NCBI RefSeq assembly: GCF_002000085.1
Contig: NZ_MUZU01000002.1
Span: 62,001 to 126,000, forward strand
Length of the DNA: 64,000 nucleotides
Direction of reading: 5' to 3'
Source of the DNA: Pseudocolwellia agarivorans
GTDB taxonomy: Bacteria; Pseudomonadota; Gammaproteobacteria; Enterobacterales; Alteromonadaceae
Below, piece by piece: positions 34,980 to 44,596 of the stretch. The position numbers and the translations under genes were made by a program. Below the pieces are notes generated by a model. That model was not told the DNA's origin, made no database searches, and saw only the letters and a program-made list of their open reading frames with translations. How positions within the stretch are numbered: position 1 is the first letter of the stretch; every line of letters starts with the position of its first letter.

Positions 34980-37388
34980 TTAGTTTTCGTATCTTTGCTG
35001 ATACATGCTTGAAGTAACTTCTTTTACTGCTTTGATCATTTCTGGGTATGGAATATCGGTTACTGTTACAAAACCTATATTAGCGTTTTCACCATCAAAT
35101 GCTCTACCTGATATTGGTTCATCAATATATTGGAACCAATGCGCACCTACCATATACGGTTTATTTAACACGCTTTCCATATAGTTTTTGTACATTTGAG
35201 CTCTGTTTTCTTGGTTAGCTGCGTGTACAATACCGGGGTTATACATGCCAGAATCAGTTGCCGTTCCTATATGAAATTCGCCCACAACTACGGGTAAATC
35301 AACCTCTTCAAGAAACTTCCAGAAATGGTCTTGCATACCTTCTTCATAAATATTAAAACTAAGTACGTCTGAGTACTTTAAAGATGCTTTAATAATTTCG
35401 TCAGGCATTCCCCAGTTAGCCATACGTGCGCCCATGTATAAATGGTTAGGTAATGCTTTTTCAAGCGTGTTGTGTACAACAATAAAGTATTGTTCGCCTA
35501 ACATTTCTAGCATTTTTGATAGGTCGCTAACATGCTGCTTTGAATAAGAAACGCGTTCAAAAAAGTCTGCGCCTTTATCGAAGCTATTCCAGTTAGCGAT
35601 TTCTGTATTCCATGCACTATTTAATGTATCAATATTTTTATATTTTTCTTTTAAGTGAGCTGAATAAGCTTTTTTAGCTGGGCTTTCTTCAACACTTTTA
35701 GATAAAGCATCTAAAATAACACCGTAACGCGCATGTACTGAACCTTCACGCTCGCCCCAGCTTTTTTCATTATCAATAAATATACCTGCACACCATGGTG
35801 AGCTTTGTATATTTTTGGCAATGGCATCTATGGTAATTTTAGCGCGCTCAGCAAAAACAGGATCGTATGGGTCAGGCATTAAACCCCAATGGTTTTTCTT
35901 GCCCGATAAGGTTTTAAAGTCACCAATAATCCAACCATTTGCAAAATAAGGTACTTGCTCTGATTGATAAAAAGCAGGATCTACCCAATTACCAAAAGAG
36001 GTAAAGCCCCAATCGTGCATACGATCAGCGGTGACTTGATGCCATTTTTTAACATAAGATTCTGGCGTTGTTTCGCCGTATCGGCGTTCTAAATTGGCGC
36101 GGTAAAAACTAAACGTTTCACCATAAGGCACAGGCCCTTTATGAGTTGAACGACGATAACTATAATGCTCGGCTAAAGGGTCGTCGTAACTAGGTAACCA
36201 CTCGAACATGTTGTTGCGTAGCTCAGATATTACATAATTATCTTTGCGTATGCTGTTAGGTATTTTGATAATCCCCATTGAATCTTCAGGTGTTATTTCA
36301 TCACTTGATTTTTCTCGGATAGAACTGTCGTTATAGTCGATACCTGTGATAGTGGTCATGTTCGCCATGCGCACGTTAGCAGGCCCATGAGAGAAGAAGA
36401 TATTACCCTCTGGGTCTACCATCCACCATTTACCATTGACTTTTTCAGTTCTAAAGAATCCAGTAGCTTCAAGTTTAGGGCCTTTGGTATAACCACCAAA
36501 TTTAGAGCGGTCAGGCATGCCTTTTGATTTGGCCAGCTCAGCGAGCTCTTCGTCTGCAATGGCTTTTAATTGTTCATCAGATTTAATATCTAAAGCTGTA
36601 CTACGTTTGGCATTTTGGCCATATTTATCTATAACGCCCACCATCCAATTAGGATCGCTTTTAGGATTTTCGCGTATTCTTATATCGTCTATAACTACCG
36701 ATTTATTTTTAAGTATTCCAATGGTAAAAAAGGTGAGCGATTTAATAACACTGAAGTCGTCTGAAGCACTTTTCCATGAACGCCATACCATTAAACTATT
36801 GTTAGTTTGCCATGGTCTTGCGTCTCCCCACATTCCGGTATCTGTTTGACCTTCTTTACCTTCAAGTGGAAAATATACGGTACCGCTATATTGAGTTGGT
36901 AAACTGATTGAACGGGTTTGATACTGCCCTTGTGGCGTTTGAATTTTTAAATAAAGATGTAATGATTCGTCACCTGTATTTTTAACATCGAAGGCTAAAT
37001 TATAGTTTTTTACCCCTGATAAATCCCATGGGGCTTTAGGTTCTATAACCAGCTCTGAAATGTTTTCTGTATTTAAAAACTCTATTGCTAATTTATTATC
37101 AGTATTGTTTGAAATATAAGTAAATTGTGTTTTATTGCTGTTTACCCAAGATCTTTTATCTTCACTATTAAAGTTAATTAAAGAGGTGAGCACTTTTTCA
37201 TTGGCAAACACATCAACAGCTGAAGCTGTTTGGCTAGCGTCAGAACTTGAAACTGATTCAGCATTTTGAGCAGAATCAGTACTGCATCCAATAATACTTG
37301 TACTTAAGACTACACTGATCAATGTTGCTAAACAGTTATATTTAATTTTTTGGGGTTCAATAACACTTAACGCTTTATTGATTGTCAT
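34980..37388 (-). CDS. GH50 beta-agarase lipoprotein (copy 2)
   Basis: 802-residue GH50 agarase. The signal peptide is preceded by about 20 extra residues and ends in lipobox SIIGC near residue 35. A CBM-like beta-sandwich covers about residues 60-240, followed by the catalytic barrel. The predicted acid/base is E541 (FIDNEKSWG) and the nucleophile E704 (VVGEFHIG). Compared with copy 1 it carries several small insertions. It lies 124 bases downstream of copy 3 on the same strand and upstream of the reductase/desaturase pair. No exact operator copy is in front of it, so it may be co-transcribed with copy 3. Confidence 0.92.
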   Translation of the reverse strand: MTINKALSVIEPQKIKYNCLATLISVVLSTSIIGCSTDSAQNAESVSSSDASQTASAVDVFANEKVLTSLINFNSEDKRSWVNSNKTQFTYISNNTDNKLAIEFLNTENISELVIEPKAPWDLSGVKNYNLAFDVKNTGDESLHLYLKIQTPQGQYQTRSISLPTQYSGTVYFPLEGKEGQTDTGMWGDARPWQTNNSLMVWRSWKSASDDFSVIKSLTFFTIGILKNKSVVIDDIRIRENPKSDPNWMVGVIDKYGQNAKRSTALDIKSDEQLKAIADEELAELAKSKGMPDRSKFGGYTKGPKLEATGFFRTEKVNGKWWMVDPEGNIFFSHGPANVRMANMTTITGIDYNDSSIREKSSDEITPEDSMGIIKIPNSIRKDNYVISELRNNMFEWLPSYDDPLAEHYSYRRSTHKGPVPYGETFSFYRANLERRYGETTPESYVKKWHQVTADRMHDWGFTSFGNWVDPAFYQSEQVPYFANGWIIGDFKTLSGKKNHWGLMPDPYDPVFAERAKITIDAIAKNIQSSPWCAGIFIDNEKSWGEREGSVHARYGVILDALSKSVEESPAKKAYSAHLKEKYKNIDTLNSAWNTEIANWNSFDKGADFFERVSYSKQHVSDLSKMLEMLGEQYFIVVHNTLEKALPNHLYMGARMANWGMPDEIIKASLKYSDVLSFNIYEEGMQDHFWKFLEEVDLPVVVGEFHIGTATDSGMYNPGIVHAANQENRAQMYKNYMESVLNKPYMVGAHWFQYIDEPISGRAFDGENANIGFVTVTDIPYPEMIKAVKEVTSSMYQQRYEN

Positions 37389-37512
37389 AAAGGCTCCTTT
37401 AATTATATTTATTTAATAAATTGGCTAAAAATAAGTAATGCATACAACAAGTAATATTTTGTTTTACCAAACATAAAGCTTGCTGTTCATTAATCATTAA
37501 TTTGTATGATGT

Positions 37513-39819
37513 TTATTTGGTTTTTAAATCATGGAAACGCCTAGAATAAATATGACTATTTACTTCTTTAGCTGCATCAACCAAGGGCTGATAAGGAATG
37601 TCGGCTACGCTAACAAAACCTACGTTGTAGTTTTCTCCATCGTATGCGCGCCCTGTTAATGGTGAGTCGATGTACTGAAACCAATGAGCGCCCACTAAAT
37701 ATGGATTGTCGATAACACCGTACATATATTCTTGATATTTTTTACCGCGGTCAGCTTGTGAAGATGCATGAATTAACCCAGGGTTTAATAACCCAGAATC
37801 AACAGCGCCATTATGAAACTCGCCAATAATACTAGGCTTGTCTATTTCAGCTAAAAAGCTCCAATGATTATTGCTGATACCTTCTTTATAATAGTTATAA
37901 CTCACTACATCGGCATATTTGGCAGCAGCGGCTCTAACTTCGCTGGTCATTCCCCAATCGGCAAAACGTGCGCCCATATATAAATGATTAGGTAAATACT
38001 GCTTAACCGCACCTTTAACCACTTTAAAGTATTGCTCAGAGTAAACCGATAATAATGTAGATAAATCAACTATTAATGCCTCATTAAATTCAGTTACCTC
38101 AATACCTTTAGCAAATTCATCCCACGAATTTACAGCAACGTTCCAGTTTGAATTAAGTTTTTCAATGGTTTGATACTTATTACGTAATACCTTTACAAAC
38201 TCAGATTTAGTTGGGCTATTAGTAGCATTTAGGGATAAAGTATTAATGGGAATACCATAAGTACTTTCTGTTGAACCTTCATTGCCCCAGCTTTTTTCAT
38301 TATCAATAAATACACCAACACACCAAGGGTTGTTTTGTACTTCTATGCCTATTTGCTTTGCTGTAGCTAATGCTCTTTCTTTAAAAACAGGATCGAATAC
38401 ATCAGGTAAGGCGCTCCATAAGTCGTTGCCGCTGCTCAGTGTTTTAAAGTCACCAATAATCCAGCCATTAGCAAAATATGGAATACGGTTTAATTGATAA
38501 AATGATGGGTCAACCCAGTTACCAAATGAGGTAAATCCCCAACTTAGCATTCTGTCTACCGTGGTATCACGCCACTTATCCATAAATACATTGGTATCGT
38601 TACTACCGTACTTACGGGCTAAGTTTGCTTGATAAAAACTATACGTTTCACCCTTTTCTATAGCCCCCATAAATACTTCACGTCGGTAACCAAAATGCAC
38701 ACCTAGCTCGTCTTCATAATTAGGTAGCCAAGAAAACATGTTCGCTCTAAGTTCTGAGCTAATGGCTCTGGATGGCCATGCTGCTTTAGGTGCTTGATTT
38801 AATCCTAAAGAATCTTCAGGTGTTTTATCATTAGGATCACGTTGTACAATATGTTTTTTATCAAAGTCATATCCGGTAATGGTTGAGGTGTTTGCCATGC
38901 GTACATTGGCAATACCATTGGAAAAGAATAAATAGCCTTCAGGGTCAACTAAAGACCACTTTCCTTTTACTTTTTCGGTTCTAAAATATCCTGTACCTTT
39001 AAGCTTAGGACCATCAGCCCAGCCATTAAACTTTGATCTACCTACAGGTGGTTTAGTACTAAGCTGGCTTTGCTCTTTAGCTGAAGCTTGCCTAAGTTCT
39101 TCTACGCTATTTACTTTACCGACAAAATCCACCTTGGCATTTTGTCCAAATTCATCAACTAAACCGACAAGGTAGTTTTCATCTATTTTTTCAGGTTTAA
39201 TTAAACGTACATTGTCTATAACCACTTGTTTATCTTCTAAAACACCGAGTATTTTAAATTCAATACTTTTAATGTTTTTAAGATTGATTTTTTTTACCCC
39301 CCAACGCCAAATAATAGGTGTGTAATCAGAGATCCAACTTTTAGGGTTAGAGCGTATACCCGTTTCAATGTCTAAATAGGGGCCGGCTAATTCAAGGTAA
39401 TAAGTATCACGACTGTTTTCGGGGATAGAAAGACTACGGTTATGGGTTTTGCCACTTACATCTGTTGCGGTTACATAAAAGTGTATAGATGAATTAAGGG
39501 GATTTTCAATATCTAGTGCGAAAGCAAATTGGCCTTTTTGACTCCAATCCCAAGGGGTTTCAGGCTGAAATACAAAGCTTGATTTATAGTTGTTGGTAGA
39601 ATTAAGTTTAACTGATAATTTTTTATTATTGCCTTCTGTTATAATTGATGCATCAGCGCCATACAGCTGTATTTCACGACTTAGTTTACCGCTTTCAAAG
39701 TCCCATAAGGTACTTTCTTCGCTTAGTTTTATATTATTTGTCGTGTTATTACACCCCATTAACACAGCAAGACTAAGTCCACTCACTATAAAGCCTATGT
39801 TTTTAAAGCTATATTTCAT
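37513..39819 (-). CDS. GH50 beta-agarase lipoprotein (copy 3)
   Basis: 768-residue GH50 agarase lipoprotein with lipobox VLMGC near residue 23. The CBM-like domain covers about residues 35-210. In the catalytic barrel the predicted acid/base is E508 (FIDNEKSWG) and the nucleophile E667 (IIGEFHNG). It shares HWFQYIDSPLTGRAYDGENYNVGF with copy 1 almost exactly, so these two are probably the more recent duplicates. An operator site lies 180 bases upstream of its start, in a 423-base gap. Confidence 0.92.
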   Translation of the reverse strand: MKYSFKNIGFIVSGLSLAVLMGCNNTTNNIKLSEESTLWDFESGKLSREIQLYGADASIITEGNNKKLSVKLNSTNNYKSSFVFQPETPWDWSQKGQFAFALDIENPLNSSIHFYVTATDVSGKTHNRSLSIPENSRDTYYLELAGPYLDIETGIRSNPKSWISDYTPIIWRWGVKKINLKNIKSIEFKILGVLEDKQVVIDNVRLIKPEKIDENYLVGLVDEFGQNAKVDFVGKVNSVEELRQASAKEQSQLSTKPPVGRSKFNGWADGPKLKGTGYFRTEKVKGKWSLVDPEGYLFFSNGIANVRMANTSTITGYDFDKKHIVQRDPNDKTPEDSLGLNQAPKAAWPSRAISSELRANMFSWLPNYEDELGVHFGYRREVFMGAIEKGETYSFYQANLARKYGSNDTNVFMDKWRDTTVDRMLSWGFTSFGNWVDPSFYQLNRIPYFANGWIIGDFKTLSSGNDLWSALPDVFDPVFKERALATAKQIGIEVQNNPWCVGVFIDNEKSWGNEGSTESTYGIPINTLSLNATNSPTKSEFVKVLRNKYQTIEKLNSNWNVAVNSWDEFAKGIEVTEFNEALIVDLSTLLSVYSEQYFKVVKGAVKQYLPNHLYMGARFADWGMTSEVRAAAAKYADVVSYNYYKEGISNNHWSFLAEIDKPSIIGEFHNGAVDSGLLNPGLIHASSQADRGKKYQEYMYGVIDNPYLVGAHWFQYIDSPLTGRAYDGENYNVGFVSVADIPYQPLVDAAKEVNSHIYSRRFHDLKTK

Positions 39820-39998
39820 TCTTTTACCCTATTCGATTTACATTTAAATACATGCGCGAACCAAAAATGAGCGCATGCCTAAAGTATTTTCTCTGGTGGC
39901 TACTTCATTGTAATTACAATAAAAACAGAAAAACCAACGACCAATAAACCATCAACTTAGTTAATTTCATTGATATACAATCTCCCAATACTGGCGCA

Positions 39999-40008
39999 TT
40001 GTCAACAA
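39999..40008. promoter_or_regulatory. Operator motif TTGTCAACAA, site 8
   Basis: Last operator copy, upstream of GH50 copy 3 and thus of a possible agarase-agarase-reductase-desaturase unit. The rest of the 39820-40290 gap is AT-rich without recognised features. Confidence 0.6.
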
Positions 40009-40290
40009 TAAACAATTAATATTTAAGTATAAGATTATCTATATAAGTTTTAAACATTAGCTCTATGTTAGTTTTTTAAAGCGCTATGCAAGAAAGGAAA
40101 GAGAACAGTTATCAAAATAAAAAATCAGACTTTTAATTTATCAAAATTTTTTAGGCCTAAATTTTAGCTATTTTAATAGTTGCCATATTTTCGCCCTATT
40201 TCAGCGCTATATTGCCTTTTTGTTGTCGGATAAACGCCTAAGTTGCTTGTTTTAATACACTTACATTCCATATATTTAGAAGACAACAAC

Positions 40291-42567
40291 ATGTTTAAAC
40301 AAACCTTACTGTCAAAAGCACGTAGAAACAGAGTATTAATTGATTACGCACCAGACTACGATAGAAGATACCGCAGACGAAAATCTTCAACTTTTTTATC
40401 TGTTATTAAATGGGTATCGATTTTGGGTTTACTCGCTGTGTCGGCTTTTTATGCACTGCCCTTATATGCGACAACTCATAACAACTATTCAACTTTAGAT
40501 GAAGTCGGTAGCGGACAGTTATTATTTGAATCGTCTGAAACAGTAAAAACTAACCACAAAGAAAAGCGTCTGTACCAATCAGCCATATTACTTAACTCTG
40601 CTGCCTCATTTGATATTAATGGCATACTCGCTACAGTTACCGTTACACAGTCATTTCTCAATGCAGGAGACAACATAGCTAATGGTTTATATACCTTTCC
40701 TTTACCTGAAAATTCAGCGGTAAATTATTTAAAGATCCAAATAGGTAACAGAGAAATAGAAGGGAAGATTTTAGAAAAAAATAAAGCAAAAAAAATTTTT
40801 AATCACGCCAAAGCGACAGGACGAAAAGCGAGTTTAATTGAACAGCATCGCCCTAACCTATTTACCAATAAAATAGCGAATATAGCACCTAACGAGCAAA
40901 TAACCGTTACCTTAAAATATGTGCAACATGTTGACTACAACAATGGAGAATTTAGCTTACGGTTTCCAATGAGTATTACACCTAGATATACACCTACAAA
41001 CCCAGAATATAATGCCAATATAGATGAAAATAGAGTGACATCAGCACTCTCCCAATTTGAAAGCTTAAATAAAAACAACATTAATTTACGTGTAAATTTA
41101 AACGCTGGCGTTACGTTAAATGAAATAACAAGCCCTTCTCATTCGCTAAAATTAAGCAATAATCATTTAAATGGTGAACCTGTAAAAATTAATGTGGGTA
41201 ATGTACAAGTACCTATGGATAAAGACTTTATACTGCAATGGCGTCCTACTCCTTCTAGCACTCCACAATTAAGTTTATTTAATCAAACCCTTGATGGTGA
41301 AGAATACACGCTAGCTATGTTGCTTCCTCCTTCAATTAACGCTATTACCAATGAAGTATCTAACACGACAGTCAGCCCTAAAACGCTCTCTTCATTTGCT
41401 CGCGACATCACTTTTATTATTGATACTTCAGGCTCTATGCAAGGTGAGTCAATTAAACAAGCTAAACAAAGTTTACGCTTTGCTATTAACACGTTAAGTC
41501 CTCAAGACAGTTTTAACATTATTGCTTTTGAATCAAACTCACATAACCTATTTAATCAAACTCAAATGGCAACACCTGAAAACATAGTAAAAGCACTTAA
41601 ATTTATTGCACAGCTTGATGCTAACGGGGGAACAGAGATGTACAAACCCTTAGCCAGTGCCTTAACTATGCCGCAAACTGAGTTGCAACACTCAGAAGCC
41701 ATTAAACAAATATTGTTTATTACTGATGGTGCAGTAAGTAACGAATTGTCACTTATTAAGTTAATTAAAAATACACATAACTTACCTAGGCTTTTTACCG
41801 TAGGGATAGGCAGCGCACCTAATGGATTTTTTATGCGCAAAGCTGCACAGTTTGGCCAAGGCAGTTATACCTTTATTGGTAATGTGAACGACGTAGAAAA
41901 AAACATGTCGGTTTTACTCGATAAAATTAGCCGCCCTGCCTTAACAAATATTAACGTGCAATTTCATCCGCTACACGTAGGTAACATAGAGCAATATCCA
42001 AAAAACATTCCTGACTTATACCATAACGAGCCTTTGATTATTGCTTTTAAAACCGCTCAAAAACCTACCAGCATTCAATTATTTGGCGATTTAGTTAATG
42101 ATGAATGGCAACAAGAAATCGATTTTTCTAACGCAAATATTAAAAATAAAAACAGCGGTATTAGTTCGGTCTGGGCTAGATCAAAAATAGAAGATTTGTT
42201 AGATGGATTAGTGATAGGAAAACAACCAGAGATAGTAAAAAAAGAAGTGATTAAAACATCACTAAAACACCAAATTATGTCGCCTTACACAAGTTTTATC
42301 GCGGTAGAAAAAGAAGTGTTAAGTGCTCACGAACTCGAAGAGCGTAAACAGGCGGCGTTAAAAGCATTAAAGCGATCAGATAAAAAAGCGTCTCAACATA
42401 AAATGGCGAACAAGCAACTCGCACAAAGCAGTACCTTGCATGCTTCGGTATTTCCTAAAACCGCTGTAGGTTGGCAAGCACAACTGTTATTAGGTTTGTT
42501 ATTACTGATTTTATCTCTTATTTGGCTTGTTATCTCTAATAAAAAAACGACTCATGTTTCAGTTTAA
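40291..42567 (+). CDS. VIT/VWA sortase-substrate protein (marine proteobacterial type)
   Basis: 758-residue protein matching the marine proteobacterial sortase target family. An N-terminal membrane segment lies at about residues 35-55. A VIT domain follows (FTFPLPENSAVNYLKI-like region with ATGRKASLIEQHRPNLFTN). A von Willebrand A domain with the MIDAS motif DTSGSM lies near residue 388. The C-terminus has a hydrophobic helix followed by a short basic tail (SNKK), the layout of a sortase-sorting signal, with PKTAVGW just before it. The start at 40291 (MFKQTLLS) is chosen over an earlier frame opening. The sortase gene overlaps its end by 14 bases. Confidence 0.87.
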   Translation: MFKQTLLSKARRNRVLIDYAPDYDRRYRRRKSSTFLSVIKWVSILGLLAVSAFYALPLYATTHNNYSTLDEVGSGQLLFESSETVKTNHKEKRLYQSAILLNSAASFDINGILATVTVTQSFLNAGDNIANGLYTFPLPENSAVNYLKIQIGNREIEGKILEKNKAKKIFNHAKATGRKASLIEQHRPNLFTNKIANIAPNEQITVTLKYVQHVDYNNGEFSLRFPMSITPRYTPTNPEYNANIDENRVTSALSQFESLNKNNINLRVNLNAGVTLNEITSPSHSLKLSNNHLNGEPVKINVGNVQVPMDKDFILQWRPTPSSTPQLSLFNQTLDGEEYTLAMLLPPSINAITNEVSNTTVSPKTLSSFARDITFIIDTSGSMQGESIKQAKQSLRFAINTLSPQDSFNIIAFESNSHNLFNQTQMATPENIVKALKFIAQLDANGGTEMYKPLASALTMPQTELQHSEAIKQILFITDGAVSNELSLIKLIKNTHNLPRLFTVGIGSAPNGFFMRKAAQFGQGSYTFIGNVNDVEKNMSVLLDKISRPALTNINVQFHPLHVGNIEQYPKNIPDLYHNEPLIIAFKTAQKPTSIQLFGDLVNDEWQQEIDFSNANIKNKNSGISSVWARSKIEDLLDGLVIGKQPEIVKKEVIKTSLKHQIMSPYTSFIAVEKEVLSAHELEERKQAALKALKRSDKKASQHKMANKQLAQSSTLHASVFPKTAVGWQAQLLLGLLLLILSLIWLVISNKKTTHVSV

Positions 42568-43171
42568 TAAATATTCATCAATACAAAAAGGCTCGCTAGT
42601 GCTTGGTGTAATCGCTATTTTGGTTATCGCACATAGCATGTACCTTCCCGCTAAAGCATGGTTGTCGCAACAGTTAATAGCGAATAGCTGGGAAGCGAGC
42701 CAAATAACTAAAAAGCCATCGCCTCCTTGGCCTTGGGCCGACACAACCGCTATTGCAAAAATGAGTATACCTAGATTAAACAAGTCGTTGGTTTTACTAC
42801 AAGGAACAGACCCTACAACACTCGCTTTTTCTGCTGGGGTAATGCACCAATATTCACGCTTAAAAAGTAACAATCCATTTGTTGTTGCTGGCCATAGAGA
42901 TACGCATTTTAGCTTTTTACAGGACATAAAAATGAAAGACGTTATCGCCATTAATGATATTCATGGAAATACACAATTATACGAAGTAGAAAATATTAAT
43001 ATTATAGATAGTGATGAAACCCCTTTATTGTTAGATGTTGAGGATCCTAATTTACTGTTAATTACCTGTTACCCTTTTAACGCACTTCGTGCAGGAGGAA
43101 GCCTTCGATATGTAGTACGAGCTAAAAGACTTAGCGATGAAGTAATACCAAGTCCATTAAGTTTGTTATAA
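42554..43171 (+). CDS. Marine proteobacterial sortase
   Basis: 205-residue class-GN-like sortase of Gram-negative marine bacteria. One N-terminal membrane helix anchors it (about residues 10-30). The catalytic residues are H in VVAGHRDTHF, C in LLITCYPF and R in GGSLRYVVRA. It probably cleaves and anchors or processes the VIT/VWA protein encoded just upstream, the family's usual sole substrate. The ATG at 42554 lies inside the end of that gene; nine codons of open frame precede it without a ribosome site. Confidence 0.9.
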   Translation: MFQFNKYSSIQKGSLVLGVIAILVIAHSMYLPAKAWLSQQLIANSWEASQITKKPSPPWPWADTTAIAKMSIPRLNKSLVLLQGTDPTTLAFSAGVMHQYSRLKSNNPFVVAGHRDTHFSFLQDIKMKDVIAINDIHGNTQLYEVENINIIDSDETPLLLDVEDPNLLLITCYPFNALRAGGSLRYVVRAKRLSDEVIPSPLSLL

Positions 43172-43205
43172 GTTAGATACCCCAAATTCGAGTAATAAGA
43201 TCAAA

Positions 43206-43238
43206 AAAGGCAAAATGCGAAAAACACACTTTGCCTTT
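43206..43238. terminator. Convergent terminator
   Basis: AAAGGCAAA pairs with TTTGCCTTT with A's to the left and T-rich sequence to the right, between the sortase gene and the DoxX gene. Confidence 0.65.
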
Positions 43239-43290
43239 ACTTATACCCCTTTTTATATCGCGGGGGAACTGCAAACATCATTAAAATAAA

Positions 43291-43728
43291 TTAAGTGATA
43301 TTTAATTTTCTATCTAACGAGAATCGTTGAGCACCCATTAATATTAACATGACGATTAAACTGCCCCATAACACATGCTCATTAAATGCTGCAGGTGCAA
43401 TTTCAACAAGGCTAATAACAGCAACGGCGTTTACAATAAATAAACCGACCGCTGAAAGTCGTGTAAATAAGCCTAATACCAGTAAAACAGGCAGTATTAA
43501 TTCACCAGCTGTTGCAAGCCAAGCTGCAACCTCAAACGACAATACAGGCACTTCGTATTCATATTCAAATAACATTAATGTTGATTCCCAATCACGCAAC
43601 TTAGTTAAGCCTGATTTAAAGAAAACATTCGCAATATAAAGTCGTGTAAATAAAAATGCAGGTGCAACTAATATCTGCGTAAAATCTAAAATTTGATTGT
43701 GAAAATCCCTAACTTTTTGAAAAGTCAT
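43291..43728 (-). CDS. DoxX-family membrane protein of the bufferin operon
   Basis: 145-residue inner-membrane protein with four hydrophobic segments, of the DoxX/DoxD family (FTRLYIANVFFKSGLTKLRDW, and GELILPVLLVLGLFTRLSAVG). It is the last gene of the operon with bufA1, bufB and bufC, an order seen in many bufferin clusters, where a DoxX protein often accompanies them. Its exact role there is unknown; export or redox support for the modified peptide is a guess. Confidence 0.85.
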   Translation of the reverse strand: MTFQKVRDFHNQILDFTQILVAPAFLFTRLYIANVFFKSGLTKLRDWESTLMLFEYEYEVPVLSFEVAAWLATAGELILPVLLVLGLFTRLSAVGLFIVNAVAVISLVEIAPAAFNEHVLWGSLIVMLILMGAQRFSLDRKLNIT

Positions 43729-43774
43729 ATTAAGGTTCCTTGTGTTTGAATAAATATGGGTGTTGTTATAATTA

Positions 43775-44596
43775 TTAACTTGTTAATGAATTTATATAAA
43801 TACCATTAATAAGTTGTTCTTTTATCGCTTTAGGTAACCATTCAATTAATGAAAATTCTGTATCTTGCATTTCATCAAGTGCTTGTCCTATAGAAGCTTT
43901 TTGTTTTCTACTTTTATCCAACAGAATATGAATCCATTGGTATTCTTCCGTCGTAATACGGGTATATTGCGCTTGAAAATCGGGTCGCCAAATAACAAAA
44001 CAGTAGGGTGTGCTATTTTGAGTACTGCCGTTTTTATACCTTGTTGAAAACTCAGTAAGTTGCTGAGTAACATCATCAAGTCCATTAATTTTTTGCTCTT
44101 GCGTTAGTTGAGTAATGGTATTATTAACTTCGTCCAACGGTATGGATGACTGCATCAACGTTATACCGGCACAAAAGGTTATATACAATTCGTACGCATC
44201 ACGTTCGCTAAGCAGATTAAGCGTACTTAAATCAACTTCAACATTTTGACTTCGCTCTGATTGATGACAAGTAAAATCAAGCTTAGCAATTTGAGAAAGT
44301 AAATAGCTATTATTCACGCTCTGCGTTTGAATAAATTGAGGAAATGTATAACCAAACTCGCCCCAATCGTACTCTTGTTTTAACTCTGTTTTTAAATACG
44401 CTTCAACTATTGCATCAAATGTTTTTTTACCCAGGTATGAATGAACCGTTGCAAAGGTTATTGATAAAGCGCGTGCGGCATTAGCAATTAAACTGCGTTG
44501 ATATATTTCAAGACCTTTGTTTTCACTAGGCATATTAGGGAGATTTTCACCCGAAAATATGGCCTTTAATAATACTGATTGCTGTTGACTAAGCAT
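43775..44596 (-). CDS. bufC: BufC/HvfC-like DUF2063 partner protein
   Basis: 273-residue protein whose N-terminal part (IYQRSLIANAARALSITFATV near residue 35) matches the DNA-binding-like DUF2063 domain, found beside DUF692 enzymes. In MNIO systems this partner recognises the precursor peptide and presents it to the enzyme. The ATG at 44596 overlaps the bufB stop by eight bases, showing translational coupling. The frame is open nine codons further upstream. Confidence 0.85.
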   Translation of the reverse strand: MLSQQQSVLLKAIFSGENLPNMPSENKGLEIYQRSLIANAARALSITFATVHSYLGKKTFDAIVEAYLKTELKQEYDWGEFGYTFPQFIQTQSVNNSYLLSQIAKLDFTCHQSERSQNVEVDLSTLNLLSERDAYELYITFCAGITLMQSSIPLDEVNNTITQLTQEQKINGLDDVTQQLTEFSTRYKNGSTQNSTPYCFVIWRPDFQAQYTRITTEEYQWIHILLDKSRKQKASIGQALDEMQDTEFSLIEWLPKAIKEQLINGIYINSLTS

